Of a stretch of DNA of 64,000 nucleotides, positions 49,224-58,596 are shown piece by piece. The stretch's first letter is position 1, and each line of letters starts with the position of its first letter. The DNA is from Stappia indica (GTDB taxonomy: Bacteria; Pseudomonadota; Alphaproteobacteria; Rhizobiales; Stappiaceae), in contig NZ_CP046908.1 in NCBI RefSeq assembly GCF_009789575.1, positions 2,108,001 to 2,172,000 of the forward strand, written 5' to 3'. The notes beneath the pieces were generated by a model. The model was not told the origin of the DNA. It worked only from the letters and a program-made list of their open reading frames with translations, and made no database searches. A program made the position numbers and the translations under genes.

Positions 49224-50417
49224 ATGACCTTCAAGACCCTTGACGATCTCGGCAACCTGTCCGGCCGTCGCGCGCTGGTGCGCGTCGACCTGAACGTGCC
49301 GATGGACGGCAACCGGGTGACCGACACGACCCGCATCGACCGGGTGCTGCCGACCATCCGCGAGCTCTCGGACAAGGGCGCACGGGTCGTGCTGCTCGCC
49401 CATTTCGGCCGCCCCAAGGGCGCCGTGATGCCGGAGATGAGCCTGGCGCCGGTGGCCGCCGCCCTGACCGAGCGTCTCGGCCAGCCGGTGGCTTTCGCCG
49501 CCGACTGCATCGGCGATCTTGCCGCCTCGCTCATTGCCGGCCTGAAGGACGGCGACGTCGCCTTGCTTGAGAACACCCGTTTCCACGCGGGCGAAGAGAA
49601 GAACGACGGCGCCTTTGCCGATGCGCTGGCGGCGCTCGGCGATCTCTATGTCAACGACGCCTTCTCCGCCGCCCACCGCGCCCATGCCTCGACCGAAGGG
49701 CTGGCCCGCCGCCTGCCCGCCTATGCCGGCCGCACCATGCAGGCGGAGCTGGAAGCGCTCGCCTCGGCCCTGACCACACCGGTCCGCCCGGTGCTCGCCG
49801 TCGTCGGCGGCGCCAAGGTCTCCTCGAAGATCGACCTGCTCGAGAACCTCGTGAAGAAGGTCGACATGCTGGTGATCGGCGGCGGCATGGCCAACACCTT
49901 CCTCGCCGCGCAGGGCAAGGCGGTCGGCAAGTCGCTGTGCGAGCACGATCTTGCCGACACCGCGCGGCGGATCATGGATGCGGCAACCGCTGCGGGCTGC
50001 GAGATCGTCCTGCCGGTCGACGCCGTCGTCGCGCGCGAGTTCAAGGCCGGAGCGGCCAGCGAGACCGTTGCAGTCGATGCCGTGCCGACGGATGCCATGA
50101 TCCTCGATGTCGGCGCTGCCTCCATCGACAATGTCCGCACCAAGATCGACGCGGCCGCCACCCTGGTGTGGAACGGCCCGCTCGGCGCCTTCGAGATCGA
50201 GCCCTTCGACGCGGCCACGGTGGCTGCGGCGCGCCATGCCGCCGAGCGCACCCGCGCCGGCACGCTGACGACGGTAGCCGGCGGCGGCGACACGGTGGCC
50301 GCGCTCAACCATGCCGGCGTTGCCGACGACTTCTCCTATGTCTCGACCGCCGGCGGCGCGTTCCTCGAATGGCTCGAGGGCAAGGCCCTGCCGGGCGTCG
50401 ACGCGCTCGAGAATTAA
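49224..50417 (+). CDS. pgk: Phosphoglycerate kinase
   Basis: 397 residues from the ATG at 49224. Substrate site [34 protein letters not shown], and nucleotide site [10 protein letters not shown] and GGGDTVAAL. Makes ATP from 1,3-bisphosphoglycerate or runs in reverse. Lies between two terminators. Confidence 0.97.
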   Translation: MTFKTLDDLGNLSGRRALVRVDLNVPMDGNRVTDTTRIDRVLPTIRELSDKGARVVLLAHFGRPKGAVMPEMSLAPVAAALTERLGQPVAFAADCIGDLAASLIAGLKDGDVALLENTRFHAGEEKNDGAFADALAALGDLYVNDAFSAAHRAHASTEGLARRLPAYAGRTMQAELEALASALTTPVRPVLAVVGGAKVSSKIDLLENLVKKVDMLVIGGGMANTFLAAQGKAVGKSLCEHDLADTARRIMDAATAAGCEIVLPVDAVVAREFKAGAASETVAVDAVPTDAMILDVGAASIDNVRTKIDAAATLVWNGPLGAFEIEPFDAATVAAARHAAERTRAGTLTTVAGGGDTVAALNHAGVADDFSYVSTAGGAFLEWLEGKALPGVDALEN

Positions 50418-50437
50418 TCCTGTCGACGAAACAGCTT

Positions 50438-50467
50438 GCGCCGCGCCTTCAAAAGCGCGGCGCTTTT
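50438..50467 (+). terminator. Terminator after pgk
   Basis: GCGCCGCGC (50438-50446) pairs with GCGCGGCGC (50455-50463), then TTTT. Confidence 0.8.
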
Positions 50468-50526
50468 GGTAGAAAGCCGCCAACGCAACGCGGCGATGCT
50501 TGCAAGCAAGAAGAGGGTCTCATCGG

Positions 50527-51558
50527 ATGAGTGAACGTCTCGAGGATATCGCACAGGCCATGGTGGCCACCGGTCAGGGCATCCTTGCCGCCGACGAAAG
50601 CACCGGAACGATCAAGAAGCGCTTCGACCAGATCGGCACGGAGAACACCGAAGACAACCGTCGCGCCTATCGCGAGATGCTGTTCTCCAGCACCGAGGCG
50701 ATGAACGACTACATCTCCGGCGTCATCCTGTTCGACGAGACGCTGCGCCAGAAGGCGGCCGACGGCACTCCGCTCGTCGAGATGATCCGCAAGTCCGGCG
50801 CCGTGCCGGGCATCAAGGTCGACAAGGGCGCCAAGCCGCTCGCCGGCTTCCCGGGAGAGTCGATCACCGAGGGCCTCGATGGCCTGCGCGAGCGCCTTGC
50901 CGAGTATTACGAGCTGGGGGCGCGCTTCGCCAAGTGGCGTGCGGTCATCGACATCAACGAGGAAGACGGCCTGCCGTCCAGCACCTGCATCCAGGCGAAC
51001 GCCCATGCGCTGGCCCGCTATGCGGCCCTGTGCCAGGAAGCCGGCATCGTGCCGATCGTCGAGCCGGAAGTGCTGATGGACGGCCCCTCCGCCGCCCACG
51101 ACATCGAGACCTGCTACGAGGTCACGGAGTGGACGCTGAACACCGTGTTCTCCGAGCTGTTCCAGATGGACATCATGCTCGAAGGCATCATCCTCAAGCC
51201 GAACATGATCGTCCCGGGCAAGAACGCCCCGATCCAGGCTTCGCCCGAGGAAGTCGCCGAGCTGACCCTGCGCTGCCTGAAGGCCACCGTGCCGGCGGCC
51301 GTGCCGGGCATCGCCTTCCTGTCCGGCGGCCAGTCGGACGAGCTGGCGAGCGAGCACCTGCACCTGATGAACGCGTCCGGCCATCTTCCCTGGAAGCTGA
51401 CCTTCTCCTACGGCCGCGCGCTGCAGCAGGCCGCGCTCAAGGCCTGGGGCGGCAAGTCCGAGAACGTTCCGGCCGGCCAGGCCGCGTTCCTGCACCGCGC
51501 CCGCATGAACGGCCTCGCCGCCAAGGGCGAGTGGGCAAAGTCGCTCGAGACCGCCTGA
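50527..51558 (+). CDS. fba: Class I fructose-bisphosphate aldolase
   Basis: 343 residues from the ATG at 50527. Schiff-base type: GILAADESTGTIKKRF, KWRAVIDINEE, PIVEPEVLMDG, and LEGIILKPNMIVPG with the lysine that forms the Schiff base. It ends MNGLAAKGEWAKSLE. Cleaves fructose-1,6-bisphosphate. Class I enzymes are less usual in bacteria but common in Hyphomicrobiales. Confidence 0.96.
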   Translation: MSERLEDIAQAMVATGQGILAADESTGTIKKRFDQIGTENTEDNRRAYREMLFSSTEAMNDYISGVILFDETLRQKAADGTPLVEMIRKSGAVPGIKVDKGAKPLAGFPGESITEGLDGLRERLAEYYELGARFAKWRAVIDINEEDGLPSSTCIQANAHALARYAALCQEAGIVPIVEPEVLMDGPSAAHDIETCYEVTEWTLNTVFSELFQMDIMLEGIILKPNMIVPGKNAPIQASPEEVAELTLRCLKATVPAAVPGIAFLSGGQSDELASEHLHLMNASGHLPWKLTFSYGRALQQAALKAWGGKSENVPAGQAAFLHRARMNGLAAKGEWAKSLETA

Positions 51559-51590
51559 CCGGGCACCATCCCGACCGGCAAGCTTGACGA

Positions 51591-51614
51591 GAGGGGCGGT
51601 TTCGCCCCTCTTTT
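51591..51614 (+). terminator. Terminator after fba
   Basis: GAGGGGCG (51591-51598) pairs with CGCCCCTC (51603-51610), loop GTTT, then TTTT. Confidence 0.85.
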
Positions 51615-51680
51615 GCCGTGATCGCCCCTCATTCCGGGACGGGTTCCGATTGCCCGGCCCACGAAGCGGAAGGATGCGCC

Positions 51681-52325
51681 GTGCACCCGCGCCTCTACCT
51701 GATTACGCCCGCGAGTTTCGAGCTCGACGGGTTCTGCAAGGATCTCGCCTCCGCCCTTGCCGGCGGCGACGTGGCCTGCCTTCTGATCACCGACGGCGGC
51801 TGGGGCGAGACCGGTTTCCAGAAGATCGCCGAGACAATCGTGCCGATCGCCCAGGCGGCAGGCACCGCCGTCCTGGTTCACAACGATTCGCGCGCTGCCG
51901 GCCGCAGCCGTGCCGACGGCATCCATGTCGACGCGTCCAGCGATGACCTGAAGCGTGCGCTGGAGAATTTCCAGCCCAAGGGCATCGTCGGTGCAGGCGG
52001 CATCCGCACCCGCCACGACGCCATGACCGCCGCCGAACTCGGCGTCGATTACGTCCTGTTCGGCCTGCTGGAGCGCGAGGAAGACGTGGAGCCGCATGCC
52101 AAGACGCTGCAGTTCTCGTCCTGGTGGTCGGAGATGTTCGAGACGCCCTGCGTCGCCCTGTGCGGCAGCGATTTCGCCGGCGTCGAGGCCTGCGCCGCGA
52201 CCGGTGCCGACTTCATCGCCCTGCGCGGTGCCGTGTGGAACCACCCCGAGGGCCCGGAAGCAGCCGTTCGTGCCGCCAACGAGGTCCTGTCGCGCTTTGA
52301 GCTGACGGAGGCCGAGAGCGGATGA
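51681..52325 (+). CDS. Thiamine-phosphate-synthase-like protein (ThiE/TenI fold)
   Basis: 214 residues from the GTG at 51681, set by GGAAGGA eight bases upstream. TIM-barrel protein beginning RLYLITPASF, with VLVHNDSRAAGRSRADGIHVD, GIVGAGGIRTRHDAMTAAELGVD and YVLFG. ThiE joins the thiazole and pyrimidine parts of thiamine; however, the usual GPxxxTxTK loop is missing or altered (FGLLEREEDV), and no thi genes or TPP riboswitch lie nearby. It may have another function. The stop overlaps the Sel1 gene in ATGA. Confidence 0.75.
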   Translation: MHPRLYLITPASFELDGFCKDLASALAGGDVACLLITDGGWGETGFQKIAETIVPIAQAAGTAVLVHNDSRAAGRSRADGIHVDASSDDLKRALENFQPKGIVGAGGIRTRHDAMTAAELGVDYVLFGLLEREEDVEPHAKTLQFSSWWSEMFETPCVALCGSDFAGVEACAATGADFIALRGAVWNHPEGPEAAVRAANEVLSRFELTEAESG

Positions 52326-53581
52326 CCGCAGGCGGCGGACGGTTGCAGGCAGGCGCAATGGCGCTGCTGCTGCTCCTTCTCGGAGCCGCGGCCACTCCCG
52401 CCCTTGCGCAGGACGGCGCTGTCCCCGCGCCTGCCGAACCGCAGGCGGACGAGCAACCGACTGCCCCTGCTCCGCAGCCTGCCTCCGCCCCCGAGGCGCC
52501 GTCCGGCGCGCCTTCGCCATCGCAAGCCCCGGCCGCGGCCGGGGCAGCGCCCGCATCCGATCTTCCCGGCGCAGGCGTCATGCCCTCGGCCGCGGAGATT
52601 TCCAAGCGCCTGTCCACCCTGCCGCAGCAGCCGGCGGGCGGCGACCAGGACATTCCCCTTCTCGTGCCGCCGACCAGCGTCGCCCCGCCCCTGCCGCTGG
52701 AGATCGACGGCGAAGTGCGCGACTACGCCTATGGCGCCTTCCAGCGCGGCTGGTACCTGACCGCCCTCTCGCTCGCCACCCCGCGCGCGGAAGCCGGCGA
52801 CGCGGCCGCCCAGACGCTCCTCGGCGTGCTCTACGAGACCGGCCGCGGCCTGCCGCAGGATGCCGAGCGAGCGGCGAGCTGGTACCAGCTTGCCTCCTCT
52901 AGCGGCAATACGCGCGCGGCCCTGCGCTACGGTCTCATGCTGCTCAACGGGCTCGGCGTTCCGCAAGACAAGGTGAAGGCCGGCGACATGTTCGAGCTCG
53001 CGGCCAATGACGGGATTCCGGAGGCGATCTACAATCTCGCCGGCCTCTATCGCACCGGCGAGGGGCGCCCGCTCGATCCCGACCGGGCGCTGGAGCTGCT
53101 GGAAAAGGCCGCCGATTTCGGCGATGTCGATGCCCGCTTCCAGCTCGCCCAGTTCTATCTCGACGGTCCTGCCGACATCCGCAGCGAGACGCGCGCCGCC
53201 TTCTGGATGGGCCGCGCCGCCCGCCAGGGCCATGTCGGCGCCCAGGTCCGCTACGCCATCCTGCGCTTCAACGGCCGGGGCGTTGCCCCCGACGAGGCGG
53301 AGGCGGCCGACTGGTTCGAGCGTGCCGCCAGCGCCGGCAATCCGGTCGCGATGAACCGGCTCGCGCGGACCTATGCCTTCGGCCGCGGCCGGGATGTGGA
53401 CCTGGAAAAGGCCGCCGGCTGGCACATGGCCGCCCGCGCCCTCGGCATTTCGGATCTGGAGATGGACGGGCTGCTCGGCTCGATCGACGCGGAAACCCTG
53501 GCCAAGGCGATGGCCTTTGCCGAGCGCTATGCGGCCGCAGCCGACCCGACGGTGGTGGAGAACCCCGACAACACGCCCTGA
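52322..53581 (+). CDS. Secreted Sel1-repeat (TPR-like) protein
   Basis: 419 residues. Signal peptide (hydrophobic core about 10-27, cleavage after ALA near 29), a Pro/Ala-rich linker (about 30-105), then at least six Sel1 repeats of about 36 residues ([108 protein letters not shown]). A periplasmic scaffold; partner unknown. Translationally coupled to the ThiE-like gene. Confidence 0.88.
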   Translation: MTAGGGRLQAGAMALLLLLLGAAATPALAQDGAVPAPAEPQADEQPTAPAPQPASAPEAPSGAPSPSQAPAAAGAAPASDLPGAGVMPSAAEISKRLSTLPQQPAGGDQDIPLLVPPTSVAPPLPLEIDGEVRDYAYGAFQRGWYLTALSLATPRAEAGDAAAQTLLGVLYETGRGLPQDAERAASWYQLASSSGNTRAALRYGLMLLNGLGVPQDKVKAGDMFELAANDGIPEAIYNLAGLYRTGEGRPLDPDRALELLEKAADFGDVDARFQLAQFYLDGPADIRSETRAAFWMGRAARQGHVGAQVRYAILRFNGRGVAPDEAEAADWFERAASAGNPVAMNRLARTYAFGRGRDVDLEKAAGWHMAARALGISDLEMDGLLGSIDAETLAKAMAFAERYAAAADPTVVENPDNTP

Positions 53582-53674
53582 GCCGGCGAAACCGCCTTTT
53601 TGCTTGATTGGCAACCGGAAGTGTGGTGGACAGGCCGCGCACCAGACAATGTGCCCGGCCGACGCGACGGCGCC

Positions 53675-53687
53675 TTTTCCAGGAACC
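53675..53687. repeat. 13-bp repeat shared by efp and suhB leaders (copy 1)
   Basis: TTTTCCAGGAACC here and again at 54454-54466, directly in front of suhB, where AGGAA acts as ribosome site. Probably minor; noted for completeness. Confidence 0.6.
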
Positions 53688-53801
53688 AGGTCCGGATCGG
53701 GCTCGGCGACCTCGGCGGCGCCGGACACGCCTGCGGCTGGGGCCAGCGGATGGCCCCCGCGGAGCGATTCGCCGCAGGACCTTTGGAGACGGAACGAGAA
53801 C

Positions 53802-54365
53802 ATGAAGATCAACGGAAACGAGATCAAGCCCGGCAACGTGCTGCAGCACCAGGAAACGCTCTGGGCCGTGGTCAAGGTCGAGCACGTGAAGCCGGGCAAG
53901 GGCGGCGCTTTCGCGCAGGTCGAGATGAAGAACCTCATCGACGGCCGCAAGCTCAACGAGCGCTTCCGCTCCGCCGACAAGGTCGAGCGCGTCCGTCTCG
54001 AGCAGAAGGACTTCCAGTATCTCTATCCGCAGGAAGACATGCTGGTGTTCATGAACACCGAGACCTACGAGCAGATCGAGCTGCAGGCCGACTTCGTCGG
54101 CGAGCGCGCCGCCTTCCTGCAGGACGGCATGATGGTCACGCTCGAGATGCACGAGGAGCGTCCCATCGGCATCACCCTGCCGCAGTATGTGACGCTGGAG
54201 ATCACCGAGGCCGACGCCGTGGTGAAGGGCCAGACCCAGTCCTCGTCCTACAAGCCGGCCATGCTGGAGAACGGCGTGCGCGTCATGGTCCCGCCGTTCA
54301 TCACCGCGGGCGAGAAGATCATCGTCGACACCGAGCTGGTCGAATACGTCCGCCGCGCCGACTGA
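53802..54365 (+). CDS. efp: Elongation factor P
   Basis: 187 residues from the ATG at 53802, preceded by GGAGACGGAACGAG. Three beta-barrel domains; the first begins [14 protein letters not shown]. The modified-residue loop reads [14 protein letters not shown], with Lys at the tip, the site modified by EpmA-type lysylation. Helps ribosomes through proline runs, which fits the proline-rich proteins here. The 220-bp gap before it shows nothing I can assign beyond a 13-bp repeat shared with the suhB leader. Confidence 0.96.
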   Translation: MKINGNEIKPGNVLQHQETLWAVVKVEHVKPGKGGAFAQVEMKNLIDGRKLNERFRSADKVERVRLEQKDFQYLYPQEDMLVFMNTETYEQIELQADFVGERAAFLQDGMMVTLEMHEERPIGITLPQYVTLEITEADAVVKGQTQSSSYKPAMLENGVRVMVPPFITAGEKIIVDTELVEYVRRAD

Positions 54366-54469
54366 GCTTGCCTGTTCGCCGGCGGCCCTGATGGTGCCGC
54401 CGGCCTCCCGACTTCTCCCGAAGGGCACGCCATCCGGCAGCCCCCGCCAGGAATTTTCCAGGAACCGCC

Positions 54470-55264
54470 ATGTCCCGCTCCGCCATCCTGAATGTCATGG
54501 TCCAGGCCGCGCTGAAGGCCGGTCGCAGCCTCGCTCGCGATTTCGGCGAGGTCGAGAACCTGCAGGTCTCGCGCAAGGGCCCGAGCGACTTCGTGTCGGC
54601 TGCCGACATCGCCGCCGAGAGGATCGTGCGTGCGGAGCTGCAGAAGGCACGCCCTAGCTACGGTTTCCTGATGGAAGAGTCCGGCGTCATCGAGGGCGAG
54701 GACCCGCAGCATCGCTGGATCGTCGATCCGCTCGACGGCACCACGAACTTCCTGCACGGCATCCCGATGTTCAACGTCTCCATCGCGCTCGAGCGCGACG
54801 GGGTCATCGTCGCCGGCGTCATCTACAACCCGGCGATGGACGAGCTGTTCACCGCCGAGCGCGGCCGCGGCGCCTTCCTCAACGACCGCCGCCTGCGCGT
54901 TGCCGCCCGCAAGGCCATGCCGGATTGCGTCATCGCCACCGGCATTCCCTTCCTCGGCGTCGGCGACCATGCCCGCACCCTGAAGGAACTGCGCCACGTC
55001 ATGGGCGAAGTCGCCGGCATCCGTCGCTGCGGCGCCGCCGCCCTCGACCTTGCCTGGACCGCTGCCGGCCGCTTCGACGGCTTCTGGGAGCACGGCCTGT
55101 CGCCCTGGGACATGGCGGCCGGCCTGCTGCTGGTCCGCGAGGCCGGCGGCTACGTCACCGACATCGACGGCGGCGAGAAGATGTTCGAGACCCGCTCGAT
55201 CGTCGCCGGCAACGAGCAGGTCCAGGCCCAGCTGCGCGCGCTTCTGAAGAACGCCCGCAGCTGA
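54470..55264 (+). CDS. suhB: Inositol-1-monophosphatase family protein SuhB
   Basis: 264 residues. Mg-dependent phosphatase fold: FLMEESG, IVDPLDGTTNFLHGIPMF (metal ligands) and WDMAAGLLLVREAGG. Hydrolyses inositol-1-phosphate and related monophosphates; SuhB also affects rRNA antitermination in E. coli. The ATG follows AGGAACCGCC. Downstream of efp by 104 bp. Confidence 0.93.
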   Translation: MSRSAILNVMVQAALKAGRSLARDFGEVENLQVSRKGPSDFVSAADIAAERIVRAELQKARPSYGFLMEESGVIEGEDPQHRWIVDPLDGTTNFLHGIPMFNVSIALERDGVIVAGVIYNPAMDELFTAERGRGAFLNDRRLRVAARKAMPDCVIATGIPFLGVGDHARTLKELRHVMGEVAGIRRCGAAALDLAWTAAGRFDGFWEHGLSPWDMAAGLLLVREAGGYVTDIDGGEKMFETRSIVAGNEQVQAQLRALLKNARS

Positions 55265-55368
55265 CGGCTGCCCCTGCGGCAGGACGCCCCACCGACATTA
55301 CGGCTTTTCAGGCCGGTGAAAATCACGCTATCAAGGGCTTGTCCTCAACAGGGAGAAGACAAGCCGTC

Positions 55369-56370
55369 ATGGCGCGTGCCTATGATCCGTACAGCCTGTC
55401 CAGTCCCTGGGTCTATCTGATCCGGATGATCATCTTCCTGGCGGTGGTCGCGTTCATCGCGCTGATCCTCTACCGCCAGATCGCCTCCGCCTTCATGAGC
55501 AATCCCGGTCTCAACGGGCTGATCATCGGCACCGGCCTCGTCGGCATCCTGCTCGCCATCCGCCAGGTGATCCGCCTGATGCCGGAGGTGAACTGGGTGA
55601 ACGGCTTCCGGCTCGGAGACCCGGGCATCGAGGTTCGCCGCCCGCCCGTGCTGCTGGCGCCGATGGCGACGCTGCTCGGCAACCGCGCCGGCGACACGAT
55701 CCTGTCGCCCGCGACGACCCGCTCGATCCTCGATTCCATCGGCATGCGCCTCGACGAGGCGCGCGAGATGGCGCGCTACCTGACCGGCCTGCTCGTCTTC
55801 CTCGGCCTGCTCGGCACCTTCTGGGGGCTGCTGCAGACCGTCGGCTCGGTCAACATCACGATCCAGAGCCTCGATGTCGGCTCGGGCGATGCCAATGTCA
55901 TCTTCGAGGACCTGAAGGCCGGTCTCGAGGCCCCGCTTGCGGGCATGGGCACCGCCTTCTCGTCCTCGCTGTTCGGCCTTACCGGATCGCTGATCCTCGG
56001 CTTTCTCGACCTGCAGGCCGGCCAGGCGCAGAACCGCTTCTACAACGAGCTGGAAGACTGGCTGACCACCCTGACCGACATCGAGCCGGAAGACAGCGCT
56101 GGCGGTGGCTCCGGCCTCGTCGAGCTGCGCTTTGCCATCGACAACCTGCGCAAGGCCGTTTCCGAAGGCGGGGGCGGCGCGGGACGCAATGCCGCCGTTG
56201 CCATGGCCAATCTCGCGGAAGGCATCCAGGGCCTCGTCCAGCATGTGCGCAGCGAGCAGCAGATGATGCGCGACTGGGCCGACGAACAATCCGAGCAGCA
56301 GAAGCGCATCGAGCATCTGCTGAAGACCATGTCCACCGCCTTCGAACGGATCAAGGACGAGGCCAAATGA
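55369..56370 (+). CDS. MotA/TolQ/ExbB-like membrane protein
   Basis: 333 residues. Four membrane helices (about 12-37, 44-66, 140-163, 185-212) and a cytoplasmic C-terminal helical tail (about 225-333) that ends in a coiled coil (RIEHLLKTMSTAFERIKDEAK). The MotA/ExbB motif LGLLGTFWGLLQTVGSV and GMGTAFSSSLFGLTGSL is plain. Followed 86 bp later by a MotB-like partner, so the pair should form an ion-driven stator unit. No flagellar gene is near. Confidence 0.88.
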   Translation: MARAYDPYSLSSPWVYLIRMIIFLAVVAFIALILYRQIASAFMSNPGLNGLIIGTGLVGILLAIRQVIRLMPEVNWVNGFRLGDPGIEVRRPPVLLAPMATLLGNRAGDTILSPATTRSILDSIGMRLDEAREMARYLTGLLVFLGLLGTFWGLLQTVGSVNITIQSLDVGSGDANVIFEDLKAGLEAPLAGMGTAFSSSLFGLTGSLILGFLDLQAGQAQNRFYNELEDWLTTLTDIEPEDSAGGGSGLVELRFAIDNLRKAVSEGGGGAGRNAAVAMANLAEGIQGLVQHVRSEQQMMRDWADEQSEQQKRIEHLLKTMSTAFERIKDEAK

Positions 56371-56456
56371 GCCGCCTCGCGGGGAATTGGCGCAAGATCG
56401 CCGGCGCCACCGGGCTTCCGATTGGCGGACGCCCGACGCCGAAAGGGCTCTAGACC

Positions 56457-57488
56457 ATGGCCGGCACGCGAATGAGGCGGCGGGACGGACGGACGGACTA
56501 CTGGCCCGGCTTCGTCGATGCCATGGCATCGCTGCTGCTGGTCATCATCTTCCTGCTGTCCATCTTCGTGCTCGCCCAGTTCTTCCTCGGCCAGCAGCTG
56601 TCGGGCCGCGACACCGTCCTCAACCGCCTCAATGCCCAGATCTCCGAGCTGACCGAGCTGCTGGCGCTGGAGCGGGCCGGCAGCCGCGACCTGCAGGACA
56701 CCATCGCCACCCTCACCGCCAACCTCACCGACGCCGAGGCCGAGCAGCAGCGCCTGCAGGTCCTGCTCGATGCCTCCTCGGACCGCGCCAGCCAGACCGG
56801 CGGCGCCCTTGCGGGCATGGAAAGCGCGATGGAGGAAGAGCGCCGGCTCTCCCAGCGCGCCCTGTCCCAGGTCGAACTGCTGAACCAGCAGATTTCCGCC
56901 CTGCGCCGCCAGATCGCCGCGCTGGAGGATGCGCTCGATGCCTCGGAAGGGCGTGATCGCGAAAGCCAGGCCAAGATCGCCGATCTCGGCCGCCGGCTGA
57001 ACGTGGCGCTGGCCCAGCGCGTGCAGGAACTGTCGCGCTACCGCTCCGACTTCTTCGGACGCCTGCGCGAGATCCTGTCCCAGCGCTCGGACATCCGCGT
57101 CGTCGGCGACCGGTTCGTGTTCCAGTCGGAAGTGCTGTTCTCCTCCGGCGCCGAGACGATCAATCCGGCGGGCGAGGAAGAGCTGCAGAAACTCGCCGAC
57201 GCGATCAAGGAGCTCGCCGTCCAGATCCCGGCGGAGATCAACTGGGTCCTGCGCGTCGACGGCCACACCGATGCACGCCCCCTGTCGGGAACCGGACGTT
57301 TCCGCAACAACTGGGAGCTCTCCGCCGCGCGCGCGATCTCGGTGGTGCGCTACCTGATCGACCAGGGCGTCGATCCCAAGCGCCTGGTCGCCGCCGGCTT
57401 CGGCGAATTCCAGCCGCTGGAGGAAGGCGACAGCGACGAGGCGCTCGCCCGCAACCGGCGCATCGAGCTGAAGCTGACCGAGCGCTGA
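56457..57488 (+). CDS. MotB/OmpA-like peptidoglycan-binding membrane protein
   Basis: 343 residues. One membrane helix (about 17-45) carrying Asp21 in WPGFVDAMASLLLV, the counterpart of the MotB ion-binding Asp. Then a long coiled coil (about 55-190) and a C-terminal OmpA domain (about 205-343; VDGHTDARPLSG, NNWELSAARAISVVRYL, ARNRRIELKL). Partner of the MotA-like gene. The long coiled coil sets it apart from flagellar MotB and resembles stator-like pairs of unknown task in alphaproteobacteria. Confidence 0.9.
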   Translation: MAGTRMRRRDGRTDYWPGFVDAMASLLLVIIFLLSIFVLAQFFLGQQLSGRDTVLNRLNAQISELTELLALERAGSRDLQDTIATLTANLTDAEAEQQRLQVLLDASSDRASQTGGALAGMESAMEEERRLSQRALSQVELLNQQISALRRQIAALEDALDASEGRDRESQAKIADLGRRLNVALAQRVQELSRYRSDFFGRLREILSQRSDIRVVGDRFVFQSEVLFSSGAETINPAGEEELQKLADAIKELAVQIPAEINWVLRVDGHTDARPLSGTGRFRNNWELSAARAISVVRYLIDQGVDPKRLVAAGFGEFQPLEEGDSDEALARNRRIELKLTER

Positions 57489-57591
57489 CTTTCGCTGGTC
57501 GATCTATATTTGGCGCACCGGAAGTGCGGCAAATCGCGTAATCCATATTATTTTATCCAAAATTCCCGAAGTTTTAACACCGGGGCAAACA

Positions 57592-58452
57592 ATGAGTTGG
57601 ACGCTTTTTATTGATGAATCTGGACAGGATCGAAGAAGTTCTCCATACGAGGTCCTCGCCGGGGTCGCCATCGAGGACTTCAAGCTATGGCGGCTAATTA
57701 AGGCTCTATCACAAGCGCAAAAGCGGCATTTTGGAATCAACCTTTTCGAAGCATATGAGAATGAAGCGAAAGCTACAAAGTTACTCAAGAGAAAGGTATT
57801 CAAACATGCGGCACAATTAGATTTATTGCCTCAAGAGGAACGCACAAGGTTGGCTTTAGAGATACTACAGGATGGAGATCGCGCAACTCGCCTAAACCTA
57901 ACAGCGCTGGCTCAAGCTAAATTAACCTACGTACATGAGGCTTTGCGCCTCACTCGCGAGGCAAATGCAGTCGCTTTCGCATCAATTGTGCCTCAAGTGG
58001 CACCTCGACCACGCTTGGATGGACTCCGAAAGGACTATGCTTACCTGTTTGAACGCTTCTTTCATTTTCTAAACACGAAAGAAGATAGGCAGATGGGGTA
58101 TCTCGTCTTCGATGAATTAGACAAGAGTTCCTGTCATCTACTGCTCGAGCAGGTATCGCGCTATTTTACGCGAACACAAAATGGACGAACTCGGTCACGC
58201 CTCATCATTCCCGAGCCATTTTTCGTACACAGCGACCTAACAACCATGATTCAGGTCGCCGACCTGATCGCTTATATTATCAGTTGGGGTATCCGCTTTC
58301 AGAATATGAACGAACCATCGCGCCAAGAGCTTAGGCCATTTGCGGAGGAGGTAATGCGCTTGCGGTATACCCACCGAAGTCAGAAGGGATATGACACATT
58401 CGGCTTCAAGCTGATCAATGACCTTCGCGCGCGAAATGAGTTGCAACCATAA
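57592..58452 (+). CDS. DUF3800-family protein in an AT-rich island
   Basis: 286 residues. DUF3800 marks are present: N-terminal LFIDESGQD with two acidic residues, a central YLVFDELDKS strand, and C-terminal TTMIQVADLIAYIISWG. These acidic positions resemble an RNase-H-like active site, so a nuclease is a fair guess but not shown. Codon use differs sharply from all neighbours; hand-counted 60-bp lines inside give 24/60 and 31/60 G+C. GGGG lies upstream of the ATG. It starts 103 bp after the MotB-like gene in AT-rich DNA and is followed by AAAAAAA. No transposase or integrase is seen. Members of this family occur alone in defence-rich variable loci. Confidence 0.85.
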   Translation: MSWTLFIDESGQDRRSSPYEVLAGVAIEDFKLWRLIKALSQAQKRHFGINLFEAYENEAKATKLLKRKVFKHAAQLDLLPQEERTRLALEILQDGDRATRLNLTALAQAKLTYVHEALRLTREANAVAFASIVPQVAPRPRLDGLRKDYAYLFERFFHFLNTKEDRQMGYLVFDELDKSSCHLLLEQVSRYFTRTQNGRTRSRLIIPEPFFVHSDLTTMIQVADLIAYIISWGIRFQNMNEPSRQELRPFAEEVMRLRYTHRSQKGYDTFGFKLINDLRARNELQP

Positions 58453-58539
58453 AAAAAGGCAATGCCGTCGCCAGCAAAGCCTCCAATGAGAAAGATAAGG
58501 TCAGGGCCTTAAAGAGTCCAGACATGAATCACGAAATCG

Positions 58540-58582
58540 GATGCGTGGAGCTGCCGGGGCCTGGCCGACTGCTCCACGCATC
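58540..58582 (-). terminator. Hairpin downstream of trcR
   Basis: GATGCGTGGAGC (58540-58551) pairs perfectly with GCTCCACGCATC (58571-58582); minus strand continues CGATTTCG. Long loop (19 nt) and short T-run. Confidence 0.6.
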
Positions 58583-58596
58583 GCATTCCGAGCGAC

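Noticed and set aside
51559-51680. TPP riboswitch before the ThiE-like gene
   Set aside because: The gap is short and is mostly filled by the fba terminator; no thi-box bases are seen.
54370-54420. Terminator after efp
   Set aside because: A GCCGGCGG/CCGCCGGC hairpin is present but has no T-run and a long loop, so it is not listed as a terminator.
55369-58452. Zorya-type defence system (ZorA-ZorB plus a nuclease)
   Set aside because: The stator pair looks Zor-like in outline, but its composition matches the core genome, no ZorC/ZorD or ZorE is present, and the DUF3800 gene has a different origin and its own leader.
57489-58596. Insertion sequence or integrated element around the DUF3800 gene
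   Set aside because: No transposase or integrase, and I find no terminal inverted repeats, target duplications or tRNA next to it.
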